A DNA stretch of 64,000 nucleotides from NCBI RefSeq assembly GCF_000420265.1, contig NZ_ATUP01000001.1:1860001-1924000 (forward strand). The letters are read 5' to 3'. Shown here in pieces: positions 1 through 7,600 of the stretch. The first letter of the stretch is position 1. Every line of letters begins with the position of its first letter. The stretch comes from Oceanicaulis alexandrii DSM 11625 (GTDB taxonomy: Bacteria; Pseudomonadota; Alphaproteobacteria; Caulobacterales; Maricaulaceae). The notes under the pieces are model-generated. The model saw only the letters and a program-made list of their open reading frames with translations. It did not search any database and was not told the DNA's origin. The translations under genes and the position numbers were made by a program.

Positions 1-1
1 A

Positions 2-2641
2 GTCGCGACGCTGGCCGCTGATGTCACCGAAGTGTTCGAACCGTTCACAGTGTCCATCACGTTTGATGAGGCGGTGAGCGGGTTCGAGGTATCGGATCTG
101 GTGATCGTGAACGCGACGAGCGGACCTCTTGTGACACGCTCTGAAACGGAGTTCTCCCTCCAGATCACGCCGCCGGTCTCTGGGTCGCTGAGCATCAGCC
201 TGCCAGCCGACAGGGTGACCGATGACCTTGGCAACGCGAATTTGGCGTCTGATGCTTTATCTCTGGACGTGGATGAAAGCGCGCCTGTCCTGACCAGCAT
301 CATGGCCGAGACAGGTCTTGTGACCAATGCCGATACGGTGCGATGGAGCGTTGAGTTCAACGAGGCCGTAACAGGAGTCGACGCTTCCAGCTTTGAAGTG
401 TCCGGCGTTGCTGGCGCAGTAATCTCCGTCTCCGGGTCTGGATCGACTTACCAGGTGGCCGCTTCTGGCGGCGCACTGGCGGATCTGGATGGCGACGTTC
501 AGTTGGCCGTCTCGGCGCAAACGACGATTGAGGATTTGTCCGGGATCGCGTTTGAGGGCGAGGGTCCGACAGGCGTGGACGAATCTTCGGTTAGACTGGA
601 CAACACGGCGCCGGTCGCTCAGCTGACGACGGAGTCTCTCGAAGTGACCGGGCCCTTTGATCTGGCCCTGGCGTTTAACGAGGCGGTCTCAACACCGGAT
701 CTCAGCGCATTGAGCGTCGAGAATGGCGCCGCGTCGGCTCTGACGCAGGTGAACGCCCGGACCTATACGGTGCGCATTGCGCCAGAGACCTATGGTGAAG
801 TTGTAATTTCACTGGTGGCGGGCGCCGTTGTCGATGAAGCGGGCAATGCGAGCGCGGCCTCAGATCTGAGCCTTCAAGCGGTGGCGGAGGATGTCGAGGT
901 CGAGGTTGAAGTTGATATCGATCAGAATGACCCGGTTGGTGTCGCGGCGACCGCCAGGGTCACCAATCCAGGCACCGAGTTGGTCCGGTTCCGCGCCAGC
1001 GTTGATGTGGATTGGCTGACCGTGACACCTCTGGAAGGGGTTATTCCGGCGCAGTCTGACATTGATTTCTCGGTCGCGGTGAATGACCTGGCGGCAGCGC
1101 TCAATGCGGGCTCGTATACCGGGACTGTAACCATTGTGCGCGAAGCGATCGACGGTTCGGCGTCAACGGCGTCTGCGGGCGCATCCGGACCCCAGGCGGT
1201 CGAAGAGATTGTGCTGGCGCGCTTCCCGATCACTCTGGTGCTGACGACCCGTAAAGGCGCCGTGCAGCTGCTCACGACGACTCCGGCGGGCGTTTCGGGC
1301 GATGCTGATTTTGACTATGCCTCAAGCGTTTCCGCGTTCGACGGCTTGCAGCTCTCGACGGTGAACGGGCAGGCGCAGAGCGCGTCAGTCGAGCTCGATG
1401 AGGGCGTATACGAGGTCCGCCAGAGCGCTCCGGCCGGCTGGCGTCTGGAAGCGGTCAGCTGTGCCGGCGACCTGGATGGCGGTTCCACCGCGGATCTGAC
1501 AAACGGTGTGCTGCGGCTTGATCTTGATCCGGGTGAAACCCTCGTCTGCACGTTTGAAAACGCGCGTGACGAGGATGTGGTCCGGCTCGCCACCCAGCGC
1601 GCCATTCGCAACTTCATGCTGCGACGGGCCGACCGCATCATTGATGCCGCGCCCGATCTATCGACCCGGCTCGGGGCGCGAAATGAAAGCGGTGCGGGTC
1701 TGTACTCCGCGGATGTGGATCGCGGGCGGTATAATATGAGCCTGACGGCGTCGCTCGCAGGTGCGCGCAACCAGGCCAAGGCCCGTCATGCAGATGCACC
1801 GGGCATGCCTTCGCATATGCGTGACGAGGGACGGCTTGATGTGTGGCTGTCGGCGGAGATTTCAGGCGTCACCGATAATCGCGCCGGGGATCGCGCTGAG
1901 AGTGATTTCGGCGTGGCGCAGCTCGGCGCGGACTGGGCTCTGTCCGACGATCTGCTGATTGGCGGCATGGTCCAGTTTGATTGGATGGATGAGACCGCGC
2001 GGGAGGTCTTTGAAGAGGCGGGCGCCATAGCCGGCGCGCGCGTTGACGGCGAAGGCTGGATGGCCGGGCCCTATATGGTCTGGAGACTGGCTGACCGGGT
2101 GATTTTTGATGGCCTGGCGATGTATGGAACAAGCTCAAACACCGTAAATCCGCTGGGGCTTTACGAGGACGAGTTCGAGACGGATCGCTGGATGGTGCGC
2201 GCCAATCTGACCGGCGAGTACGCGCGTGGTCCCTGGATGCTGCGGCCGCAGGCCACGCTCACTCACTTTGAAGAAACCCAGGATGCGTATGCCGACAGTC
2301 TGGGGATTTCTATCCCCGGCCAAAGCGTCGAGCTGGGGCGCCTGTCTGCCGGGCCTGAATTGATCTGGCGGCATGAGCGCAGCAATGGCGCTCGTTGGGA
2401 GCTGAGTTCGCGCGTCAGGGCGGTCTGGGATTACCAGCCGGCGGATCTGCTGACGGAAAGCGGGTTGTTCGCCGATGATGAGTCAGAGTTCCGCGCCGAT
2501 GGCGAGCTCGGCGTCTCCGCTATCTTGACCAATGGGGCCATTGTGCAGGTCTCGGTCGGTCTGTCAGGTATCGGACAATCTGATTTTGAGGCGAACTCGG
2601 CCCGCTTCAATGTGCGCTTCCCGCTCAGCCTGGGACAGTGA
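2..2641 (+). CDS. Ig-like repeat surface protein with C-terminal beta-barrel, 5' truncated
   Basis: The reading frame is open from the first bases of the window, so the N-terminus lies upstream. The visible 879 residues start with several bacterial Ig-like repeats of about 90 residues; a recurrent stretch resembles VTGVDASSFEVSG. A BACON/SpaA-like region follows, with a Cys pair around the sequence LVCTFENA near residue 510. From about residue 600 to the end there is an alternating hydrophobic/aromatic pattern of an outer-membrane autotransporter-type barrel, ending in NVRFPLSLGQ. I infer a large cell-surface protein whose barrel anchors or exports the repeats; the ligand is unknown. The barrel assignment rests on pattern, not on a database match. 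Confidence 0.75.
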   Translation, partial: VATLAADVTEVFEPFTVSITFDEAVSGFEVSDLVIVNATSGPLVTRSETEFSLQITPPVSGSLSISLPADRVTDDLGNANLASDALSLDVDESAPVLTSIMAETGLVTNADTVRWSVEFNEAVTGVDASSFEVSGVAGAVISVSGSGSTYQVAASGGALADLDGDVQLAVSAQTTIEDLSGIAFEGEGPTGVDESSVRLDNTAPVAQLTTESLEVTGPFDLALAFNEAVSTPDLSALSVENGAASALTQVNARTYTVRIAPETYGEVVISLVAGAVVDEAGNASAASDLSLQAVAEDVEVEVEVDIDQNDPVGVAATARVTNPGTELVRFRASVDVDWLTVTPLEGVIPAQSDIDFSVAVNDLAAALNAGSYTGTVTIVREAIDGSASTASAGASGPQAVEEIVLARFPITLVLTTRKGAVQLLTTTPAGVSGDADFDYASSVSAFDGLQLSTVNGQAQSASVELDEGVYEVRQSAPAGWRLEAVSCAGDLDGGSTADLTNGVLRLDLDPGETLVCTFENARDEDVVRLATQRAIRNFMLRRADRIIDAAPDLSTRLGARNESGAGLYSADVDRGRYNMSLTASLAGARNQAKARHADAPGMPSHMRDEGRLDVWLSAEISGVTDNRAGDRAESDFGVAQLGADWALSDDLLIGGMVQFDWMDETAREVFEEAGAIAGARVDGEGWMAGPYMVWRLADRVIFDGLAMYGTSSNTVNPLGLYEDEFETDRWMVRANLTGEYARGPWMLRPQATLTHFEETQDAYADSLGISIPGQSVELGRLSAGPELIWRHERSNGARWELSSRVRAVWDYQPADLLTESGLFADDESEFRADGELGVSAILTNGAIVQVSVGLSGIGQSDFEANSARFNVRFPLSLGQ

Positions 2642-2698
2642 TGATCGCCGTGCGGCAAGGGCGGGCGTAGCGTCTGTCCTTGCCATCTCATATGCCAT

Positions 2699-3154
2699 TC
2701 AGAGTGGTAATTCCGTGGTGTTCTTCAACGCTTCCATGGCGAAGGAAGCCGAGACATCTGACAAGGGTGCGATCGCGATCAGCCGTTTGTAGACCGCGTC
2801 ATAGTCAGAGATTTCCGGCAGCATGATCTTCAGCAGATAATCCACATCCCCGCCCATCCGGTAAAACTCCACCACTTCAGGCATCCGTTTGACGCCTTTG
2901 GAGAAAGCGTCCAGCCAGTCGCCGTCATGACGGCTGGTGCGAATAAAGACGAACAGGGTGGTCTTCAGGCCCAGCGCGTCCGGATCCAGCAGGCTCACCT
3001 GCTTGCGGATCACGCCGGCGTCGCTCAGCCGTTTGATGCGGCGTGCTGTCGGCGTGGCGCTCAGACCGATGGCGTCCGCATAGTCCTGCACGGTGCGGTT
3101 TGCGTCATCCTGCATGAGGCGAAGAAGCTTCTTGTCATGGTCGTCAAGCGTCAT
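2699..3154 (-). CDS. Lrp/AsnC family transcriptional regulator
   Basis: The 151-residue protein has the standard Lrp layout. An N-terminal winged helix-turn-helix (about residues 1-60, LDDHDKKLLRLMQDD then LSATPTARRIKRLSDAGVI) precedes a ligand-binding RAM/AsnC domain with the typical GGDVDYLLKIMLPE strand. I chose the internal ATG that gives MTLDDHDKKLL, the usual family start; an ATG four codons upstream (3166) is also possible. It is divergent from the class V PLP enzyme at 3267, and Lrp regulators usually control the neighbouring amino-acid gene. Its effector cannot be read from the sequence. Confidence 0.9.
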   Translation of the reverse strand: MTLDDHDKKLLRLMQDDANRTVQDYADAIGLSATPTARRIKRLSDAGVIRKQVSLLDPDALGLKTTLFVFIRTSRHDGDWLDAFSKGVKRMPEVVEFYRMGGDVDYLLKIMLPEISDYDAVYKRLIAIAPLSDVSASFAMEALKNTTELPL

Positions 3155-3169
3155 AATGCCCACCATTTT

Positions 3170-3225
3170 GAGTGAATTTCCCTAGATTCTGGGCATTATA
3201 TTGGAGAAATGAGCGAATATCACTC
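3170..3225. promoter_or_regulatory. Divergent promoter region with inverted repeat, possible Lrp site
   Basis: Between the Lrp gene and the PLP enzyme there is an imperfect inverted repeat: GAGTGAATTTC (3170-3180) and GAATATCACTC (3215-3225), 9 of 11 positions symmetric. The stretch is AT-rich compared with its surroundings. The arm centres are 45 nt apart, which could suit an oligomeric Lrp protein. Its use as an operator is inference. Confidence 0.4.
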
Positions 3226-3266
3226 GGCAAAAGAGTGTTTCATGGGGCTAGCAGAAAGGCCTCGCC

Positions 3267-4931
3267 ATGACTCACGCTCCCACCCCCGACCCGATTGACG
3301 CTGCGCGTGACGCTCTGATCGGCGCTGACGCCGTCTTGCGGACGCCTTTCGGGCTCAAGCCTCTGGTCTATGCCGATTACGCCGCCTCAGGCCGTGGGGA
3401 TCAACGCATTGAGGATCAGCTCCTGGCGCTGCAGCCGCTTTATGCGAACCCGCATAGTGATGACAGCGCGACCGGGCGTGAGGCGACGGCCTGGCTGCAT
3501 CGCGCTGAAGCCCTTTTGAAGACCGCGATCAATGCGGGCGACGACGATGTGGTGATCGCTTGCGGGTCCGGCGCGACCGGCGCCATCGAGCGTCTTCAGC
3601 AGATACTGGGCGTGACCGAAGCGCCCGCCTCGAAAGCCGCGCGCGAACAGGCGCTGATCGAGATCCTGGGGCAGGAAGAGGCCGAACGCGTCCAGAGCGC
3701 GCTCAAGGCGCGCGCGCCCGTGGTGTTCGTCGGGCCCTATGAGCACCACTCCAACGAGCTGACCTGGCGTGAGGCGCAGGTCGAGATCGTCCGCATCGGT
3801 CTTGATGCAGACGGCGGCGTGGATTTCGACCATCTGGCTCGGGCCTTGGCGGATCCCGCCTTCGCCAACCGTCGTAAGATCGGCGCTTTTTCAGCCGCCT
3901 CCAATGTCACCGGCATGCGCACGGATGTAGCGCGGCTGGCGCGGCTGCTGCACGCCTATAATGCGATCTTGTGCCTCGATTGCGCGGCCAGCGCGCCTTA
4001 TCTGCCGATTGATATGAACCCGGCTGAGGGGACGGATGCGGCGCCGGATGCGGTTTACTTCTCGCCCCATAAACTGATTGGCGGGCCCGGCGCCTGCGGG
4101 GTGCTGGCGTTCAAGGCGGCGCTTTATCGCAGTGACTTGCCGCCAACCTTGCCGGGTGGCGGGACAGTCACTTATGTCACGCCGGACAGCCATGATTTCA
4201 TCACGGACATCGCCGCGCGCGAGCGGGCCGGCACGCCAGGGGTGATGCAAATGATGCGCGCCGCGCTGTCTCTGACGGCGCTGGGCGCAGTGGGCTATGA
4301 GCGTATCGAGCATCGCGAACAGGACGCCCTCAAACGCGCGTTTGACGCGTGGACCGCACACCCGGCGATCGACATTTTGGGGTCGCACGATCCAGTCCGG
4401 CGCATCGGCATTGTCTCGTTCAATATCCGATCCGGAGACGGCGAGATGCTGCATCCGAGATTTGTGGCCACCCTGCTCAATGACCTGTTTGGCGTTCAGG
4501 CGCGGGCCGGCTGTTCCTGCGCCGGGCCGTATGCACACCATTTGCTCGATCTGGATGAACAGACCACGGGCGAACATCGCACCGCTGTCCTGTCAGGCTA
4601 TGCCGGGCTACGTCCGGGCTGGTGCCGGCTCAGCCTGCACTGGGTGATGGATGAGGCCGAGATCGACTATCTGATTGCGGCGGTGCTGTTCATCGCCGAG
4701 CAGGGCGCGAAATTCCTGCCGCTCTACAACTTCAACGCTGCGACCGGAGCCTGGCGCAACCGGCGGCAAGCTGAAGCAATCGGCATGGCTGCGCCGACTG
4801 GCGGCAAGGCGATGATGCAGGCCGCTTTTGAAGAGGCGCAAGCCCTGGCGCAGACATTGGAGTCTGAGCCGTGTTGCGGGCGCCTGCCTGAGTGCGTTGA
4901 AGCCTTGCGGCGCTTCCGCGTACCGGCCTGA
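3267..4931 (+). CDS. Class V aminotransferase-fold PLP enzyme (cysteine desulfurase-like)
   Basis: This 554-residue protein belongs to the NifS/SufS-type fold-type I PLP enzymes. The PLP lysine is K269 in SPHKLIGGPG, preceded by the cofactor-binding Asp in LCLDCAASAPYLP. A GCSCAGPYAHH segment (about residue 413) is in the position of the catalytic-Cys loop of cysteine desulfurases. At 554 residues it is much longer than SufS (about 400); the extra part includes a tail with a CC pair (SEPCCGRLPEC). No suf or isc gene is adjacent, so a role in Fe-S assembly is not supported by context. The divergent Lrp gene suggests control by an amino acid. The substrate is unknown. Confidence 0.75.
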   Translation: MTHAPTPDPIDAARDALIGADAVLRTPFGLKPLVYADYAASGRGDQRIEDQLLALQPLYANPHSDDSATGREATAWLHRAEALLKTAINAGDDDVVIACGSGATGAIERLQQILGVTEAPASKAAREQALIEILGQEEAERVQSALKARAPVVFVGPYEHHSNELTWREAQVEIVRIGLDADGGVDFDHLARALADPAFANRRKIGAFSAASNVTGMRTDVARLARLLHAYNAILCLDCAASAPYLPIDMNPAEGTDAAPDAVYFSPHKLIGGPGACGVLAFKAALYRSDLPPTLPGGGTVTYVTPDSHDFITDIAARERAGTPGVMQMMRAALSLTALGAVGYERIEHREQDALKRAFDAWTAHPAIDILGSHDPVRRIGIVSFNIRSGDGEMLHPRFVATLLNDLFGVQARAGCSCAGPYAHHLLDLDEQTTGEHRTAVLSGYAGLRPGWCRLSLHWVMDEAEIDYLIAAVLFIAEQGAKFLPLYNFNAATGAWRNRRQAEAIGMAAPTGGKAMMQAAFEEAQALAQTLESEPCCGRLPECVEALRRFRVPA

Positions 4932-5606
4932 TCAGCGCGAGAGTCGCCGGGTGAGATTGGCGTATATCTTGGTGACCATCAGCATTTCAGCAGAATGAGG
5001 CGTATACTGACGGCTCAGGCTGGCGTGAAGGTTTTCAAGATCATACAAGAGCTCGCGGTCGCCAGCGTCGGGAATGTCGCTTTCGACCCATCCCACACAG
5101 ACCCGGCGTGCGCCTGATGTGACAGGCGTGACCGCATGCAAAGAGGTTGATGGGTAAAGGAAGACATCTCCGGCCTGACCCTTCACCGATTGGGTGGCGC
5201 CGGCCTGGTCGATGACCAGCTCGCCGCCTTCATAATGCTCGGGGTCTGACAGAAAGAGGGTGAAGGACACATCGGTTCGGATCCTGTCCTCGCCGCGCCC
5301 CATGAAGGGGTTGTCGACATGGGCGCCATATTCGCCGCCATCGGACGTCTCGCTGACAATCAGTTTTGAGAACCGCTTCGGGCGCGTGGCCGCATTGAAG
5401 ACCGTGTGGGTCGCCAGCGCGTTTTCCAGCAGGCCCCTCAATTTTGCACCTGCCTTGGAGCTCAGATCCGCCTGGCGATTGCGTTTGACCTGACGGGCTG
5501 TCGGGCCTGCGGTTTTTGCGCCGTCTTCCCAGCGGACCTGATCCATCAGAGTGCGGGCTTCGGCCAGGGTCTCTGCGCTCAAGATGCTACCGATTGTCAG
5601 ATGCAT
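4932..5606 (-). CDS. PKHD-type Fe(II)/2-oxoglutarate hydroxylase (PiuC/YbiX family)
   Basis: The 224-residue protein matches the usual PiuC/YbiX length of about 225. The iron ligands are H96 and D98 (YGAHVDNPFMG) and H157 (STSLHAVTPV); the 2-oxoglutarate Arg lies in SGARRVCVGW. The frame stays open far upstream, but the start at MHLTIGSIL has an AGGAAG ribosome site and agrees with the family. In Pseudomonas this family is linked to iron and siderophore uptake. A Fur-like box sits just upstream, between this gene and the divergent lipoprotein, which supports iron control. The molecular substrate of these hydroxylases is not settled. Confidence 0.88.
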   Translation of the reverse strand: MHLTIGSILSAETLAEARTLMDQVRWEDGAKTAGPTARQVKRNRQADLSSKAGAKLRGLLENALATHTVFNAATRPKRFSKLIVSETSDGGEYGAHVDNPFMGRGEDRIRTDVSFTLFLSDPEHYEGGELVIDQAGATQSVKGQAGDVFLYPSTSLHAVTPVTSGARRVCVGWVESDIPDAGDRELLYDLENLHASLSRQYTPHSAEMLMVTKIYANLTRRLSR

Positions 5607-5616
5607 GTTGACTTCC

Positions 5617-5631
5617 TGAGAACGATTTGCA
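5617..5631. promoter_or_regulatory. Putative Fur box
   Basis: The 15-mer TGAGAACGATTTGCA fits the 7-1-7 Fur pattern (TGATAAT-N-ATTATCA) at 10 of 14 arm positions and keeps the outer TG/CA and central A/T bases. It lies 11 nt upstream of the hydroxylase start and 45 nt upstream of the divergent lipoprotein, so one site could repress both. The call rests on this resemblance and on the iron link of the hydroxylase family. Confidence 0.5.
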
Positions 5632-5675
5632 GTTTCTACTTTATCCTTCCAATTTCGGGGTGAACAGGGGTTCCC

Positions 5676-6524
5676 ATGAAACAGCAGTTCAAACGCGTCA
5701 CCGCCATGGGCCTGGGCCTTGTGCTGAGCGGCGGTCTCGTCGCCGGATGCGAGCCTGCTTCCGATGGCGGCGCCCAGGCTCCAGCCACTCAGTCTGCGCC
5801 TGACGCTCACGCTGCTGCGACGCCGGAACAGGGCGCTGCTGCGCCGTCGCCGGGACTGACCGGCGAAGGCGAAGGCGGGGTTGTTGTGGAAGACGCCGCC
5901 ACGGATCCGGTGGTTTATGGCGCGGCCCTGGCCGTCGCGGAAGCGCATGTGATCGCCGCCCGCGACGCCCACGCCGTGGGCGAGATCGACGCGGCGGGTG
6001 AAATGTTCGCGCACCCGGCCAGCGAAGTGCTGTTTGATATGGAAGATACATTCCAGCAACTGGGCGTCGAACCGTTTGAAGGCCAGTTTCTGGATGCGTC
6101 GGCGGCGGTCTTCAATGACGCCAGCCATGACGAAATTGTCGCGCGCACGGACGCTATTATCGCGACCTTGCGCCAGGCGATGACCCAGGCGCCGGATGAC
6201 GGCGCCTCTCAGGCCCGGATCGCGGCCGGCATCGCCGCAGACCAGATCGACCGCGCGGTGGACATGTATCGGATCGCCCAGGATAATCCGGCCTATGGGC
6301 CGTATTTGGACGGCTATGGTTTTTACCATGCCGGCAAGACAGCGTTTGAAGACCATGAAGCGATGATCGACGCCGAGCTGCCTGAAGGCGCAGCGCGCAT
6401 TCGTGACGCCCTGTCCTTGCTGTCTCAGGCTTATCCCAGCGCCGCGCCGCAAGACAGCTATCCGATGAACCGGGCCGAGCTGAACACGGCGTCTACGCAG
6501 GCTTCCCTCGCCGTCATGCGTTAG
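5676..6524 (+). CDS. Predicted lipoprotein, possibly iron-related
   Basis: The 282-residue protein begins with a lipoprotein signal (MKQQFKRVTAMGLGLVLSGG) and a lipobox LVAGC, so it should be lipid-anchored. A low-complexity Ala/Pro linker runs to about residue 60. The rest is helical with conserved-looking His and acidic residues (AEAHVIAARDAHAVGE, MFAHPASEVLFDMEDTF, GYGFYHAGKTAFEDHEA). The helical His/Glu pattern recalls proteins encoded near imelysin/EfeO-type iron proteins, but I cannot assign the family. A shared Fur-like box with the divergent PiuC-type hydroxylase supports a role in iron uptake or handling. A terminator follows 30 nt after the stop. Confidence 0.75.
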   Translation: MKQQFKRVTAMGLGLVLSGGLVAGCEPASDGGAQAPATQSAPDAHAAATPEQGAAAPSPGLTGEGEGGVVVEDAATDPVVYGAALAVAEAHVIAARDAHAVGEIDAAGEMFAHPASEVLFDMEDTFQQLGVEPFEGQFLDASAAVFNDASHDEIVARTDAIIATLRQAMTQAPDDGASQARIAAGIAADQIDRAVDMYRIAQDNPAYGPYLDGYGFYHAGKTAFEDHEAMIDAELPEGAARIRDALSLLSQAYPSAAPQDSYPMNRAELNTASTQASLAVMR

Positions 6525-6553
6525 AGGCATGCTGGATCAAGACGGTCAGACAG

Positions 6554-6583
6554 CCCCGCCGCGCTCCTGTGCGGCGGGGTTTT
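6554..6583 (+). terminator. Rho-independent terminator
   Basis: A 9-bp stem CCCCGCCGC / GCGGCGGGG with an 8-nt loop is followed by TTTT. It follows the lipoprotein gene and separates it from the hydrolase at 6666. Confidence 0.85.
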
Positions 6584-6665
6584 CATTGAACCTGGCGCCT
6601 CCGCGCTCCATGCTCCTCCCAGACAAGCCGCCGGAAACAGAGCGGTTCGCACAAGGGGAGAGATC

Positions 6666-7574
6666 ATGCAGGCACAGGCGAGTTTGCAAGCCTGGCGCGC
6701 CGCGGGCGCGTTTTTCAACTATCGCGGTCACGACATCTTTTATCGCACAGGCGGTGATTGGTCCGACGCCTCAAAACCGGTTCTTGTCCTGATCCACGGC
6801 TTTCCGACCGCCAGCTGGGACTGGGTGCTGCTTTGGGATAATCTGTGTAGGGATTACAGGGTCGCGGCTCTGGACATGATCGGTTTTGGCTATTCCGACA
6901 AGCCGGTCCGATACGCCTATTCGATCCTGGACCAGGCGGATTTGCATGACGCCTTTTTTGCGCATCTCGAGATCAAGGCGTGCCATCTCTTCGTCCATGA
7001 TTACGGGGATACGGTCGCGCAGGAATTGCTGGCGCGGTATCTCGAACACGGCGATGCGGCGGCGGTGACGCTGCAGTCGATCTGTTTTCTCAATGGCGGC
7101 CTGTTCCCCGAACAGCATCGCGCCACGCTGACCCAAAAACTGCTCCATTCGCCGCTTGGACCGTTTCTGGCGCGATTGATGACTCGGGACAAATTCGCCA
7201 AAGGGCTTGGTGAAGTGTTCGGACCAGACACCCAGCCCGCGAAAGAAGAGATGGACGCCTTCTGGGCCCTGGCTCAGGAAAAGGGCGGCATGCCGCGCAT
7301 CGGACACAAGCTTCTGGGATATATCACCGAGCGGCGCCAATACCGGGAGCGATGGGTGGGCGCGCTCGTTCATTCGACCCTGCCGATGAAAGTGGTCGAC
7401 GGGGGTCTCGATCCTGTCTCGGGCGCTCACATGGTCGAGCGGTACCGTGAGCTTGTTCCGAATGCGGATACTCTCGTTTTGCCCCATGTGGGGCACTATC
7501 CGCATTGGGAGGACCCCAAAGCCGTGCTTGACGGATTTATGAATTTCCAGTCCGCTATGGCCAAGGCTCGATAA
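6666..7574 (+). CDS. Alpha/beta hydrolase of the MEST (PEG1)/haloalkane dehalogenase type
   Basis: The 302-residue alpha/beta hydrolase has the oxyanion motif LIHGFPTASWDW near residue 40 and an Asp nucleophile, D112, in VHDYGDTVAQELL instead of the Ser of esterases. The catalytic His is probably H277 in HVGHYPHWEDP. Asp nucleophiles are typical of haloalkane dehalogenases and epoxide hydrolases. Several segments (HDYGDTVAQELL, LNGGLFPE, RRWVGAL-like ERWVGALVHST, LDPVSG) recall the animal imprinted protein MEST/PEG1, whose reaction is uncertain. The ribosome site GGGGAG is 5 nt before the ATG. The downstream amidohydrolase starts 26 nt later and is probably co-transcribed. Confidence 0.85.
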   Translation: MQAQASLQAWRAAGAFFNYRGHDIFYRTGGDWSDASKPVLVLIHGFPTASWDWVLLWDNLCRDYRVAALDMIGFGYSDKPVRYAYSILDQADLHDAFFAHLEIKACHLFVHDYGDTVAQELLARYLEHGDAAAVTLQSICFLNGGLFPEQHRATLTQKLLHSPLGPFLARLMTRDKFAKGLGEVFGPDTQPAKEEMDAFWALAQEKGGMPRIGHKLLGYITERRQYRERWVGALVHSTLPMKVVDGGLDPVSGAHMVERYRELVPNADTLVLPHVGHYPHWEDPKAVLDGFMNFQSAMAKAR

Positions 7575-7600
7575 CAGGGCCCTTTTATGGGAGGAGCGCC

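Noticed and set aside
5607-6530. Upstream extension of the PKHD hydroxylase frame to 532 codons
   Set aside because: The extension lies opposite the lipoprotein gene; the ribosome site, family length and motifs all fit the start at 5606.
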